This document shows, piece after piece, positions 33,393 through 45,882 of a stretch of 64,000 nt of DNA. Source of the DNA: Eutypa lata (taxonomy: Eukaryota > Ascomycota > Sordariomycetes > Xylariales > Diatrypaceae); the NCBI GenBank assembly GCA_022661535.1, contig JAKULF010000005.1, positions 2,914,001 to 2,978,000 of the forward strand, given 5' to 3'. Each line of letters starts with the position of its first letter. Position 1 is the first letter of the stretch. A program made the translations under genes and the position numbers. The notes under the pieces were generated by a model. That model worked only from the letters and a program-made list of their open reading frames with translations. It was not told the origin of the DNA and did no database searches.

Positions 33393-34590
33393 AGTAGGAA
33401 GAACAGAACAAACACCCTTACTTGATCTTGAGGGTGTTGTGTGGAATGCGGTGAAAATTTACTATTTGTTAGTTACCGGAAGTCTAGGCGGGCTAAGCGC
33501 AACTAATCTCTTAAAACTTGCCTCCCTATTTGTCTTATGCCGTGCCCTCTCTCTCTCTCTCTATGTCCCATACGCGGTAGATCAGAAGGAAGGTGATCGT
33601 CCCTCTGAGGATTGCACGAGCTGGTTGTGTACTCTTGACAAATCTTATTTTGTTAAATGGTAACTAGGGAGAATGGGGTCTCTGTTTCGTTCATGATGAC
33701 TTTTCACAAACCTTTATAAGTGCAATCTGAGCTATCATTGGATAAGTTAAGCCTAACGTACCTCAGCCAAGGTGACGGGTGTGTTACCTATCTCACATTC
33801 CAGTGTCAAGACTATATATATACTCGTGCTGTTATTTAATAATCACTTCCTATTTGATAGCTGAAGCTTCGCGATAAGAATAAAAGAGTAATAGCAGACA
33901 ACCTAATGACTGATAGTATTACATTATCAGCAGCTAAATACGTAATATATCGTTGCTATGAATCAATCTCTTCTCTACCGGGTCCAAAAAGATCGATAGT
34001 CCCGACGAGAGAGCCCGAAATAGATAAGTCTTGATGAAGAGAACAGGAGCAGCATATGATATTAAGAGTGCTATCAGCAAAGGAAGGCCCTGTTGTCTCT
34101 TCCGGCAGGCACCCTAAATATCTATTAGAAATACAGCCATACGCCTCCCAGCCACTGACAAACGCCACCGGCCCAATTCTCGAAATCAAAGCTTTCCCAG
34201 TAACATCTTTTTCTACCACGTTTATGCTCTGCTAGCCAATGTCCAAGCTGTTGGTCATCTTGCCAACACAAGAATAACTTATCTCTGGTACGAAAACCTA
34301 GGGGTATTGCCTCCCTTGTTTCGCTTGTTACTCCGTCGCCGGGAATGCGTTGATTCGTCCTTAATACACATGCCATTCATTTCTTCCCTCCTCCTTCCCA
34401 TAATTACGATGTCGCCGTACGCCTTAAACCCCAATGTTTGGCTGGGGTATGAGGATGTATAGTCCACTCCGCCCACTCCTAGTCGAACTCTGCAAAAGGC
34501 AAACTGATACCTGCCTGCCAGCATTGGCAAGAACCACTCGAGATTATGATGAGTTGAGCGTCACTTCGCCCTTGTAAGCTACCGGCAGGT
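33393..34590. other. Convergent intergenic region kinase/snf2
   Basis: About 1.2 kb between two convergent stop codons. A (TC)n run is at about 33549-33562 and an A/T-rich part at 33800-33950. I see no supportable gene. Confidence 0.5.
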
Positions 34591-37500
34591 CTATTCGCCA
34601 TCACTTTGAACGCTGTTTGCACCCCCGTTCGCTTGGCTGGTACCATTAGTCACCAGCTTTATCCGCGTAGTGCCTCCAGAAGCCTGAGGCGTCCCTGCAT
34701 TAGTGGGAGCAACTGAACTGTCCTTAGCAGACGAATCTTCGAGCCCAGCAAGCTCTGGGCGGCGAGCGAGCTCTTCTTGCATTTTGTCATTGAAATATTT
34801 CTATGTGCGGGTCAGTAAATTGAAAGTTTTAGGAGCAAGGGGTTACAACTAACCTCGATGACGTGTGCATCCGAGTAAAGAAGACTTCCATCTTCATTGT
34901 AGGTTCTACAGTTGTTACACATTAAAAGGACGTCTCGTCGCATGTCGCTGATACTACTGTACTCTTCCTTCTTGATCTTGGCTTGTATTTGGTTCATGCA
35001 GATGGGGTTCTGGATGAGTAGATAGTAGTCACCGTAGTCTCGTTTGGAGGGAAGCTTGACGAACGGTCCAATGATGAGACGTTTAGAGGGCTCGTCATCG
35101 TCATCATCATCTTCAGGCGGCATATCGGCTTCGAGGGCCATCAACCCGTCGTATATGTTCCGCAAGCTCCTCTGTAGAACCTGCCGTAGCTCTAGTGGAA
35201 GACGGGCCTCGATGTTGGGAGCAATGGCTTTAACCCGTCCCCCAGGTCCACGCCTCTTCTTAACGGGAGGCTCACCATCCTCATCATCAGCTTTGCGTTT
35301 TTCGTTCTTGCTGCCCGGCTTTCGCCCTCGCTTCTTGGGTGTCGAGTCGACTTCTTCGGTACTTGCCCGGCTTGCGCTGGGCGAATTGGCGCCCGAAACA
35401 TCGAGTACTGATACCCGCTTGAGCCTATTATTTTCACGTCTATCTTTACGGGCTTGTTTGCGTGCTGCCGCCGCCTCTGGGGAGTCATCGTCATCGTCTA
35501 CAGCCATAAGCCACTGCTCCTCGGTAAGACCGTCGTCGTACTTAACCCGAGTGCGCTCACGAGCACCACGGCCTAGTACCACCTCTTCCTCCTCGGGAAC
35601 GGGGTTTCCTTCGAGGAGGTAGATATCGGGCAGCTCATTCTCACCCATAAGCCGCGGCACCCTTTTGCTTCCCGGTCCAGTTCCATAGGTGAGATCTTTG
35701 AACCGCTCCTCGTCGAGTTTCTGAAAGGTAACTACCTCATCATCATTTCGGGCAAGAATAAGATTCAGCTCCTCGTCGTCCATTTCTTCTTGTTCGGCAG
35801 AGTCTGCCATATCGGCTGATTCAAGCAATGTCCGGAGCATCGCGTCTCGGTCGGTCTCTGAGGACTTATTATCGAAACGACCAGCTTGAATGACCTTGCC
35901 ATCCATATCTAACTTATACCGGGCTCGCTCAAGAATCTTCTCCTCAACTGAGTTTGAACTGACAAGACGCAGAATGCGGACTTCATTCTTTTGACCGATA
36001 CGATGTGCACGATCCTGAGCTTGCAGATCCTGATGAGGATTCCAATCAGAATCATAGATAATGACAGTATCAGCGGTTTGCAAGTTTAGACCCAAACCAC
36101 CAGCACGTGTCGAAAGCAAGAACATGAAATACGGAGAATCTGGTGCATTGAAGGCCTTCAGGAGATCAGAGCGGTCCTCCGATTTTGTGGTACCGTCCAA
36201 ACGTAGATATTGGAGCCCGCGGAACCGCAGGAAGTCTTCCATAATATCCATGATGGCGGTCATCTGGAAAAACATCAGAACACGGTGACCGGTCGCCTTA
36301 TACTTTGGCAAAATCCGGTCGAGAAGCTCGAATTTTCCAGCGGTTCGCCACAAGAGATCATTGCTGGTATTGGTGGGGTTCATCTGGTTTTCGACCTCGT
36401 CGAAGACGAAAGGATGGTTGCACAGCTTTCGAAGTTGCATGATCATATTACTGAGACCACGAGCTCCCGCCTTTCCTCCCTTGCCATCACTGACGGCAAT
36501 CTTGTTGTGGGTAACCATCTGCTTGTACAGTCGACTCTGAAGGGCAGAGAACTTGCACTTGATGACCTTTTCTGTCTTGTCTGGCAAGTCCTTCTCGACA
36601 TCCTTTTTGAGACGACGGAGGAGGAAGGGCTGCAGCACTTTGTGAAGACGGCGAATGACGAGGATTTGTTCTTCTTCGTTCAGCTCCATCTTATCTTGAC
36701 TCCCGGTATTTGCGAACGGGGTGTTGAACCACTCATCGAATGTCTTGACCGACTTGAAAATGTTTGGGAGAACGAAGTTAAGCATCGCCCATAATTCACC
36801 CAGGTTATTTTGGAGAGGCGTTCCCGTTAGAATGAGACGGAACCTGGTGCTGTAATATTGGGAAATTGTGGCACTAAGCTTGGAATTCGTGTTCTTCATG
36901 CGGTGACCTTCATCGATGATCATGTGGAACCACTTGATCTTGCTCAAGATTGGCCGGTCCTTGATAATGTATTCATATGTCGTCAGTAGAACTTGGAATT
37001 TCCCTTGCCGGATCTTCTCTTGCTGCTGTTTCCGTGTGTTGGGTGGTCCCTTGTAGACAACACGAGAAACTGAAGGGGCCCATTTCTCAAATTCCAGATT
37101 CCAATTCGTCAGCGTACTGAGCGGGACAATAACAAGATAAGGGCCTTGTTGCATCTTTCTCTCAAGCAGATACGTAATCAAGCTGATTGTCTGGATTGTT
37201 TTTCCAAGACCCATTTCATCAGCAAGGATACCGTTAAGGTTATTGTTATAAAGCGATATCATCCATTGGAGACCTTTAATTTGGTACTCCTTGAGAGATC
37301 CACCGACCAGAATATTTGCCTGCTCCGTAACTTCTTCCTTGACCCGGTGAGCCACAGCGTAGTAGTCGATCTTACGGCCTGCAGCAGTTGGCTGCTCATC
37401 CTCGGGTTCACTCTCCTCTTCTGCTGGAATATTTCCGTTTTCGTCTCCGTAACGTTCTGCAGCTTGTCGTTGTTGTGCCTTGACAGAGGACGCAAGTTGG

Positions 37501-39024
37501 TGCAAGAAGCCATCGGTCTGCTTGAGCAAATGAGTGATACGGGTATCTTTCGCTTGGTCAAGCAGCTTGAGATAGGCCTCTTCATCGTTAGCCTTAAGGG
37601 CCTGAAGACGCTGCTTAGCAGTACGCTCGATACGCTTTTGTTCTTCCTTTTCAATGTTGAAATGATGAGAGTACATGGTTCTCCCCATCTTCGCCATTTT
37701 GCTCCTAGCATTGGCTGCCGAACTGAGGATCTCAGATTTGTGGTGCTGAATGGATTGCAAGAAGTCAATGTGCTTCTTCTTCTCGCGGTGCTCACGGGCA
37801 TCTCGTTGCTGCTTCTCGAGCTTCTCGGTCATCCGGGCCTCGCGGACGCTCTGTTTCTTGATCCGGCGGTATTGTGATCGGTTTGTCGTCATAGCGAGAT
37901 TGTCATAATGCATCATCTGACGACCGACCCTTTCCCGCATCGCTCGCTGTTTGGCGTACAGACCAAGTGCCTTGAGTTCTATGATGGCTTTCCGCTTCAC
38001 GGTGTCATCTGGCTCCAGGACTTCCTTAGTTGTATCCCAGTGAGCAATGTTACCAGGCACTGCTTTCAACTCGGAGTATCTAGCATTCATCCGACTGAAA
38101 ATGATGATATCACGCTCATGCCGTATCTGCTCAAAATCAACCCCAGTGGGAAGAACACTAGGAATGATAAGCCGCTGTTTCCGCTGGCTATGATCTAAGT
38201 AGTTGATATCCTTGCGGACGAGGCCGGCTTCATAGGGTGATTTCACTGTTTTGAAGGACCGACCCTTCGGTACGGCAGAAGCCTCAGGCTCAACAGAGTC
38301 ATCGGGTGCGGTTGATCCTGGCTTCGTAGGCTCCTGGGTAGATGCCGATGGAGTACTACTGCCAGTAGCTGGAGCCGGCACTGACTGCTCGGCCACAGCT
38401 TGTCTTCGTTGGCGTTGGGCATGAAGCGCTTGCTGCATTTGATACGGTACACCTGCATTCTTGCCCAGCAACTTGAACGCCTGAATCTGTTGCCTCAACA
38501 GATTCAGTTGCTGCTGAGAGAACTGTGTGATAGGAGATGTGGTAGAAGGCGACGGGTTACTTAGTTGGCTAGCTGAAGAGGCAGACACTGTGGGCAATGC
38601 GGAGGCACCTAAAGCCGCGGACGAGGGGGGTTGAGTAGTCTGCTGGGATTGTTGTGTAGGCTGAGCGTGAGCGCCATTGACGCTGACGTTTCCATTGGCA
38701 ATGTTCGGGATATTATGTGGTTGCTGCTGCTGTATGTGCTGCATCTGTTGTTGCTGGAGCTGCTTGCGCATCTGTTGTTGCGCTTGGACATTCATCAGGA
38801 ACTGGCTTGCCTTCATGTACTCGGGATCGTTGGGAGGGACGCCTCGATCCTTCATCTGTCGGAACTTCTATAGGCAACAGTAAGCTTTGGAGGTAGCAAT
38901 AGAAGGGAAAGTATGAGGGGGGACGAACCATGAACATCTCATGCACCTGTTGCTGGCTAAAAGGACCCGGCATGGCAGAAGAGCCGGGTTGCTGGACGGG
39001 TTGAGGCATCTGAACGGAAGCCAT
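34591..39024 (-). CDS. snf2: Snf2/Snf21-type ATP-dependent chromatin remodeller with bromodomain
   Basis: Catalytic ATPase of a SWI/SNF- or RSC-type nuclear remodelling complex. Exons 39024-38929, 38867-34854 and 34800-34591 give 1,439 residues. Domains in order: Gln-rich N-terminus; QLQ domain (about 145-185, ITQFSQQQLNLLRQQIQAFK); HSA domain (about 340-425); SNF2 ATPase with Walker A DEMGLGKT (about 582-589), DEGH box (about 684-687) and helicase-C motif ending QDRAHRIGQ; a SnAC-like region; an AT-hook-like KKRGRKPGSK; and a bromodomain (about 1275-1390) with conserved NCRTYNEDGSLLYSDA. The ATG at 39024 precedes MASVQMPQPV; the first donor is GTTCGT, weaker than usual, but splicing restores MFM-KFRQMKDRG. 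QLQ plus bromodomain fits Snf2/Snf22 or Snf21; sequence alone does not separate SWI/SNF from RSC. Confidence 0.93.
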
Positions 39025-40436
39025 CTTGATCAAAAGGCACCTAGTGAAGAGCTAACTTAACCAGGTTGTTTATTCTCACGAAATGTTATCTTCACCCAGG
39101 AGATGTCATGAAGCATTCATATCTCGAGTACCATGTGGAATGTTAAGCGCGTCGCGAAAATATGAGGCTGAATGCCCCCTTAAGTCGTAGCGCTGCACCA
39201 GCGACCAGCGGATGGTCGCTGTTGGGAGAATTGGGGACTGGGGATAAGGGGAGGGAAGGGGAAGGTGAGATGCGACTGCGACAGCAAATGCGGTTGAGCC
39301 GCAAGGTAATAATAGATAGATGATTTTATCGGAGTTGAGTTGGGGTGTGGTTGCGACAGGTCGCGCTTGAGTTCAGTGGGGAAAAAGTAAGTAAAAGTAA
39401 ATCAGTTGTCTATCACAGTCGCGACAGACGAACAGACAGTCACAAAGTTACTAGGTAGGCGATAATGTTGGTACATAGGCAGAAAGGTGGGCTAAAAAAG
39501 TGATGCAGAGGGGCCGGAAATTCGCGATTTTGTCGCGTGAAAATAAAGTCTAGGGAATTTCCAGATGGTCTGCGATGAATTTAGAGGGGGATGGGTTGGT
39601 ATCGGCTCGTTTTCTGATGCGCGATTGATGGCCAGAAAAGCATTGCCCATGTGGTTGATTGAGTGAAAGGAGTTTTTTGCTGTAGTGCTGCTGTGCCTGG
39701 GCCTGGTAAAGGTAATGAGTGGAGAACCGCTGGAGAGCATGAGCACAGCCTCAATAAAACTGGGTCTATCTTGTAGGTATATGATCCGTGCACCCATAAT
39801 CTCGTGCTCCTATTCGTCAGCATAAGCCCACTAACTTTTTCAACTGGAGCCAACATCATCAACTTATCTAATCAATGTCCACCACTCACCATATCTGTCA
39901 GCTGCCTACCAGCTGTGCACCAACTATTCCAAGTTTGCAAGTGCATACCTTTAGGTGAGTTACAGGTTACATAACCAACATTGAAGTTATAGAGTTTAGA
40001 TGATAGCTATAGCCTTTATTAATACTATAGACAATCCGAGATAATATATCTATCTATAAAGGAGGTAAGGTATATTAGTTTGCCTTTCTGAACCTATACT
40101 AATGGCTCTAATATCCGTCATTAGTGCATTTGTTTATGCCAGGTAAGTATGTATGTAGCTATAGCTACATGCATGCATGTATATCAAGGGCTTTCACCTC
40201 CAGTGATATTGACACCCAAGGTCCACCTTCCACCTTCTACTTTACCAGAAGTCCCTGAAAGGGCATTCGCATTCCACCATGGCACAGCTAGGTAAAGCTA
40301 ATGTAGTGGGGGGTTGTCACCTGGAGCTAGGTATGTACGTAGGTAGCGTGTGGGAAAATCCTTGGCTACTTTACATACTCTAGGTAGACAATACTAATAT
40401 GCCAGGGTCAAAAGGTTGGCTTTTCCTAATACTTGC
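39025..40436. other. Intergenic region snf2 promoter / wdr70 3' end
   Basis: About 1.4 kb with the snf2 upstream region. It holds TAGGTA-type words, an A/T-rich patch (39990-40080) and an 18-bp perfect palindrome (separate entry). No gene is supportable. Confidence 0.5.
40153..40170. repeat. 18-bp perfect palindrome
   Basis: The self-complementary sequence ATGTAGCTATAGCTACAT is flanked by imperfectly matched GTATGTAT / GCATGCATGTAT arms. It lies between snf2 and wdr70. Function unknown; it may be a protein-binding site or a by-product of TATG/CATG-rich simple sequence. Confidence 0.6.
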
Positions 40437-42155
40437 TCACCTCTTGGTCTTCTTCTTGTCTGGCCCTTCATCCTCCTCCTCGTCACTTATATCCGCATAT
40501 TGCGTGACCGGCTGCGTGCCCTTCCAAGCCTTTGTAAACATAGGGTCCTTCTTTGCGACATCTGCATACTTAAGAAGTGCTTCTCTTGGATCCTCATGCA
40601 GCATTCGACTCAAAGGAATATTCTCGCTAATATGCTTTTCATCCGGCTGGCTACGCATGAAAGGGGTTTGCTGGGGAACCTGTGGCCTTCTGGGGTCCTT
40701 CGACTTCCCGGATGCCGTGATACCTGCCTTCCTACCCATAGGCATAGCCCCCGGGGTGATGATTGAATCGCCCGAAAGTCCAAGCGTCTGGTCAGTTGTA
40801 AATTCAGGGTTGTCGTCAAGGTGTCGTTTTTTCGGCGCTCGTGACATGACATCCACCGCGCCCCTAGTTGACATGCTCGGGTTATATAGAATACGCATTT
40901 CCCCATTTGCAGAACCCGTGATGATTTGATTAATCTTGGGGTGCCAATCCACCGTGATGACTGGAACACCCTTCGTGATGGGCGTAGTGTACTCGGGTTG
41001 CAAGTTTCCTGGGTTGAGTATGTGAAGATGACCGTCAGCCGACCCTGTGATGATACTTGTGGAATTTGGTGCATATTTTATATTGGTAGTCGGGTAGTGG
41101 TCTGACGTGGACTGGTGTTCAACAGTAACGAGAGGCTCTTTGAACTTCCTCGTGTCCCAGAGTTTAATCAGGTTATCGCCTCCTCTTGTAACTACCATGC
41201 GCCCGTCAGAACTAATGTCAATGCCTCCAGTCCACGTATTGGGTTTGTGGGCGTCCCTGATTTCGGCCGTGGGCCGATGAAAGGGACCATTTCCACTCCA
41301 CATAACCAAGGTCCCATCAAGAGCAGCTGAGACCAGGACATTGCTGCCACCTTGCGCCGGGGTTCCCCAAGCAACCGTAGTCATTCGAGTCCGTCCAGCG
41401 GCTCCAGGGGCTTTAGACTTGAAAACGAGCACCTCTTTCTGGCTACGCTTATTATTTATATCCCATATTCGCAATGTACTGTCCGTTCCTGCCGTGACAC
41501 ATAGATTCTTATCGGTAGGGTGCCAGGTTCCCGTCGTAATCTCCGAGACGTGACCTTTCGTGTTGTGCATGTCACGAAGGTACATGTCACCCTTGACAAA
41601 CTCTGTGACGATATCACCGTCTCGAGACATTATCTTGGCCTGGGGGTGCGCGGAGATACAGAGAAAGACACTCCCAGCGAGTGGATTAAACTGAACTTGG
41701 TGGATAGGGTGTGCCTCTGAGTTTGCTGCGGAAAGCTTGGTTTCCCAGGGGTCAACGCTTTTAAAAGCACGGATAGTCGTGGGTGTCATGGAGGAAAAGT
41801 CGTGTAGCTTCACGTTGCAATCTATGGACCCTGATATCAGTCGACCACCTGCAGGGTCTAGCGATAATGACGTGACGGCGCGGTCGTGGGTTTTGATAAC
41901 CATCTCGTGGGAAGTAGGATATTCGTCTTCGTCATCTTCGGAGTCGTCATCTGAATCATCATCGCTATCGGTGGAGCTGTTCGGCTGGGCTGGCTGTGTT
42001 ACCTCTGCATCAACAGTTCTTTTAGTTCGCTCTATTTGCGCGGCAATGTTAGCCTCTTTAGATTTCATCCCGAATGAGGCCGGTAAGAAGGCGCGCATTG
42101 GGTCATCTTCTGCCAGGTCTGGCCCTTCAATCTGGACTTCTTCTTCGTCGCTCAT
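40437..42155 (-). CDS. wdr70: WDR70 family WD40 protein
   Basis: Intronless frame of 572 residues starting at the ATG at 42155 (MSDEEEVQIEGPDLAEDD). Residues about 60-80 are a Ser/Asp/Glu acidic run; the beta-propeller follows, with repeats such as HDRAVTSLSLDPAGGRLISG, CVTAGTDSTLRIWDINNK, VVTRGGDNLIKLWDTRKFK and IITGSADGHLHILNPG. The C-terminal tail has SRAPKKRHLDDNPEF and FMRSQPDEKHISENIPLSRM, with a final acidic/basic segment DISDEEEDEGPDKKKTKR. Order and motifs match WDR70 (gastrulation-defective homologue). In fission yeast and human cells, WDR70 works with the CRL4/Cul4-Ddb1 ubiquitin ligase in histone H2B ubiquitination and DNA break resection; that role is taken from the family. Confidence 0.87.
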   Translation of the reverse strand: MSDEEEVQIEGPDLAEDDPMRAFLPASFGMKSKEANIAAQIERTKRTVDAEVTQPAQPNSSTDSDDDSDDDSEDDEDEYPTSHEMVIKTHDRAVTSLSLDPAGGRLISGSIDCNVKLHDFSSMTPTTIRAFKSVDPWETKLSAANSEAHPIHQVQFNPLAGSVFLCISAHPQAKIMSRDGDIVTEFVKGDMYLRDMHNTKGHVSEITTGTWHPTDKNLCVTAGTDSTLRIWDINNKRSQKEVLVFKSKAPGAAGRTRMTTVAWGTPAQGGSNVLVSAALDGTLVMWSGNGPFHRPTAEIRDAHKPNTWTGGIDISSDGRMVVTRGGDNLIKLWDTRKFKEPLVTVEHQSTSDHYPTTNIKYAPNSTSIITGSADGHLHILNPGNLQPEYTTPITKGVPVITVDWHPKINQIITGSANGEMRILYNPSMSTRGAVDVMSRAPKKRHLDDNPEFTTDQTLGLSGDSIITPGAMPMGRKAGITASGKSKDPRRPQVPQQTPFMRSQPDEKHISENIPLSRMLHEDPREALLKYADVAKKDPMFTKAWKGTQPVTQYADISDEEEDEGPDKKKTKR

Positions 42156-43745
42156 GGTTACCAATAATAGAGATGGTAGAGTGAATAAAAGTTGAGGAGG
42201 GAAAAAATGTGATAGCTGAGGGCGAGGCTGATTGAAATATAGTAGATAACTAGATGTTCACGTTCAGTACTTTAACTTCCAAGGTTGGTACTACCTAAGG
42301 TACATAGGTACCTAGGTAGTTAGTTCAGGCATGGAGTGGGCAATCAACTACCGACGCAAGTCGTTGCCAAAATAATTGATACACTTTTGCTTTAAAGAAA
42401 TTTACATAAATGGCTTATATAAAAACCCAATTTTACAATATTACGGAACTGGAATAATAAAGTTTTTAATATTATTGATTATGGAATAATAGTTAATAGT
42501 CGTTGAATAAGTGATTATTATTCGAATTTATGCATTTTCATGTATCATTTAAATTGGCGACGAGCGGCGACGAGCTGCTACGGTATTTCGGACAAGCTTA
42601 TCGCAAAAAGCATGATAAAGGTTTAGATGGAGTCTTTCATGAAGCCTGGTTGGAATTGTAACAATAAGGATGCCTGAGTCGGCATGACGATACTGAGGCA
42701 GGTAAAGTAGAGGTAGATGGGATAGGGGACGCGGCCATCATGTCTATCATGTTACGATATGCGATTGTATACGATGATGATGCTTAATTCCGACGTGGAA
42801 ATCGAAGGTTTACAAATAACCTTTACACACCTACCTAGTGCTAAGGTGACCTCGATTCAAGAATTACATGTGTCTGCATATAGGAACTCGTCTAATTTTT
42901 GACCTACAACGCTATAATGACCTGTGCAACTTACAAATGTTCCAGCCAGCCGTGAATAGCATACATCTGTGTAAGGCTTCTGACCGAGATACCTACAAGT
43001 AGAATTTACTACGTAGGTAGTTAACCTGACACTGCTATCGTAGCTCCAGGTGTGGGGCAGCAGTAAATGCACAATGACGGAGCTCTGTGTAACTATTTGT
43101 TTAATCTTATTCGTGTGCATTGTATAGGCAGGTATGGAACTAATAGTTGGGCATCCGGCATCTTACGCTAAACTAACTTATGCCCATCTCCAAGTCTCAA
43201 AGGATGAAAGTGATAGTTAGGTAATTATAGGTATCATTCATTGAACAACTACATGTAACTACCTATCGATGCGTTTCTTTTAAACCTTCCAATTCACTAC
43301 CAAATATTTCATCAATACTGCTATACAGCTCAGTCTTTCATCTATGACAATCCTTGAATCAAAAAAAGAGAAATAACTAAGTCTATATTATTTCCATCGA
43401 CGTCGATCGCGGACCCAGTCTCAAGTTATCCCCGCTCTGATGCGTGCGCTGTCTACCATCTCTCCGCCCAGGTCGGCTTAAGCATGATCGCATCGAATCC
43501 TTACTACCCTCACCTTCCCAATGTGCCTCAAATATAAATCCTTAGGCCCAAGTAACTAAAGCTCGCAGAGCTTGCACGGTTGCCTATCGACGCCTCCACC
43601 CTCCCCGGCGCAACCGACCGCGGATACACCGGCTAGTCTGTAGGAAGCCACTATATCGCGAAGCGACATTCCCTAGCCGACACAGTTCAGGCAGGGCACC
43701 ATTAGCTCTAAAGCCGTCGTCCATGTCGAAAATATATAAGTGAAA
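42156..43745. other. Divergent intergenic region wdr70/NIPA
   Basis: About 1.6 kb. The segment 42360-42560 is strongly A/T-rich with ATTATT/AATAAT words, and TAGGTA-type words occur at 42295-42321 and 43005-43020. An ATATATAAG element lies just before the NIPA-type start codon (about 43730-43740). No gene is supportable. Confidence 0.5.
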
Positions 43746-45882
43746 ATGCCGACTTTACACAGGACAGACAATTTCTTCGGTGCGAGCTGGTCTATGCCCG
43801 ATTTAGGAGATGGAGATGGTGGTGGTTCGAGGTTGGGAAACTGGAGTTCGCTCATCGGCATAATCACCGCCATCGTAGGAAACATCTTGATCGCGCTCGC
43901 GCTGAACGTACAGAGATATGCGCACATCCAACTACATCGACGCCGCAATGAAGCGAGACTACGTGCAAGAGAAGCATTAGAGAGAGCTCGGAATACAACG
44001 TCTCGTGCTAGTTACGGAACGGCAGAGGGACCCTCGGTTTCGACGGATGCTCAGGAAGATGAACACGATGACAGCAACGCACAGGAAACCCATCCACTGG
44101 CTCAGTCCTTTCATTCCAGTGATACGGCATGGACAGAGAATGATAGTGGCGATTCGAAGGTCACGTCAACATATCTCAAGTCTCCAGCTTGGTGGTCGGG
44201 TCAGGTATTGATGACCATTGGGGAGATGGGCAACTTTCTAGCCTATGGCTTCGCTCCAGCTTCCATCGTGTCGCCTCTTGGCGTATTTGCTCTAATAGCT
44301 AACTGCGTTATCGCCCCCTTATTCTTTGGCGAGCGCTTCCGAACCCGCGACTTCTGGGGAGTCGTCATCGCTGTTGCCGGCGCTATTACCGTCGTCCTTA
44401 GTGCCAACCAAGAGGAAACCAAGCTAGACCCCCACGATGTGTGGGATGCCATCACAGGAACCGAATTCGAAGTATACTTGGGTGTCACTATCTTCCTCAT
44501 TTTAGTTTTAATGTGGGCGAGCCCCAGATATGGTCACCGAACTATTATCATTGACCTCGGTCTTGTCGGCTTATTTGGTATGTTTTAGAATGTTCACACG
44601 CAGTTGTGTTGCTATCACTAACAGTCGTGCAGGTGGTTACACTGTTCTAACTACAAAGGGTGTTTCATCAATGCTCTCTTCCACGCTATTCAAAGCCTTT
44701 ACGACTCCTGTCACATATGGTCTTCTTCTTGTCCTACTCGGAACGGCGGTTATGCAGGTACGATATGTGAATAAGGCACTTCAACGCTTCGATTCCACTC
44801 AGGTCATACCAATTCAGTTTGTCCTTTTCACATTGTCCGTAATTATCGGAAGCGCAGTCCTATACCGTGACTTTGAACGCACGACTACTACGCAGGCTGC
44901 TAAATTTGTGGGCGGCTGTCTTCTCACTTTCTTTGGTGTCTTCCTCATTACCAGCGGTCGGCCATCTCAGGATGATGAGGATCGATTATCAGACGATGAG
45001 AACATAGAAGAAACTATCGGTCTTAGACACCGGGAAGCGGCAGGCGCATTAGATACTCCCAGGGATGATACAAGATATGGAGGCCAACAATCAACTTCCA
45101 TAGCATCCTCGAGACGTTCCTCATTGGGTTCACGCATTAGTTTCGCTAGCTCAAGCACCAAACATCATACCCCAAGTCGGGACCCTAGGGCGACAATCTC
45201 AAGGTCATCTCTAGCTACACCAGCCGAAGAGTCGCCACTTCTAAACAATCCCTGGGTACATTCAACCGACAGTCTACCATCGCACCCAGGTCTTCCTCAA
45301 ACCTTGTCAAATGATAGTGTCGTTACGATCCAATCAGTGCCCTCCGTTGCAGTATCAGAGCCTGCATTAATCTCATATGATTACGCTGAAACCGATGCTC
45401 CCCCTCCAGAGCGACCTACAACACCCCCACGGCATTCAATGACAGACTCTAGGCCTCTTAGCCGTCACTATAACAACACATTTATATCTCCATCGCCATT
45501 ATCATCAACTGTCAGCGCTGTAGTGTCAGATGCTCTTGGCGGGCGGGAAGGCACGAGCTCCCGAAGAGGGTCGACGCGGCGTATACGTCATAGCCTAGCA
45601 ACGAGTCTTGGTATACCGCGTGATGAAAACGGAGACTACTTTGTGGCCGATCCATTGCTCCAATCTGAAAGGGGCAGAGAGGCCCAACTTGATGGTGATG
45701 ACGAAAGTCAGCCTACAGAGCATAAGAGCATTCGCAGGCGAGCTCACAGTCTCAGCAACACACTAGAGGGGTTTTTCGGGAGGAAGAAGAAGAGGCGGAG
45801 AAATACTATTACCGAAAGCCAGGCCGCTGGTGATGGTACTACCCCTAACTCAATAGCCGCCGACGGGTCGCTGCCTAGTTAG
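43746..45882 (+). CDS. NIPA-type (DUF803) multi-pass membrane transporter
   Basis: Two exons, 43746-44577 and 44633-45882, give 693 residues. The NIPA family (drug/metabolite-transporter-like fold) includes Mg2+ transporters; here the substrate is inferred. Membrane segments include SSLIGIITAIVGNILIALAL near the N-terminus, the family-typical GEMGNFLAYGFAPASIVSPL followed by GVFALIANCVIAPLFF and FWGVVIAVAGAITVVL, then VYLGVTIFLILVLMW, GLVGLFG-GYTVLTTKGVSS, and further helices to FVGGCLLTFFGVFLITSG (about residue 405). A hydrophilic loop after the first helix (about residues 60-140) and a Ser-rich cytosolic tail of about 280 residues, ending with a basic RKKKRRRNTI motif, are fungal additions. 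The ATG at 43746 is the first in-frame ATG. Confidence 0.87.

Noticed and set aside
35044..35622. Ser-rich plus-strand frame opposite snf2
   Set aside because: Antisense shadow of the acidic and basic linker of the remodeller.
44530..44640. Separate downstream gene starting inside the NIPA-type gene
   Set aside because: A 55-nt intron with GTATGT donor and GTGCAG acceptor joins both parts in frame into one NIPA-type protein.
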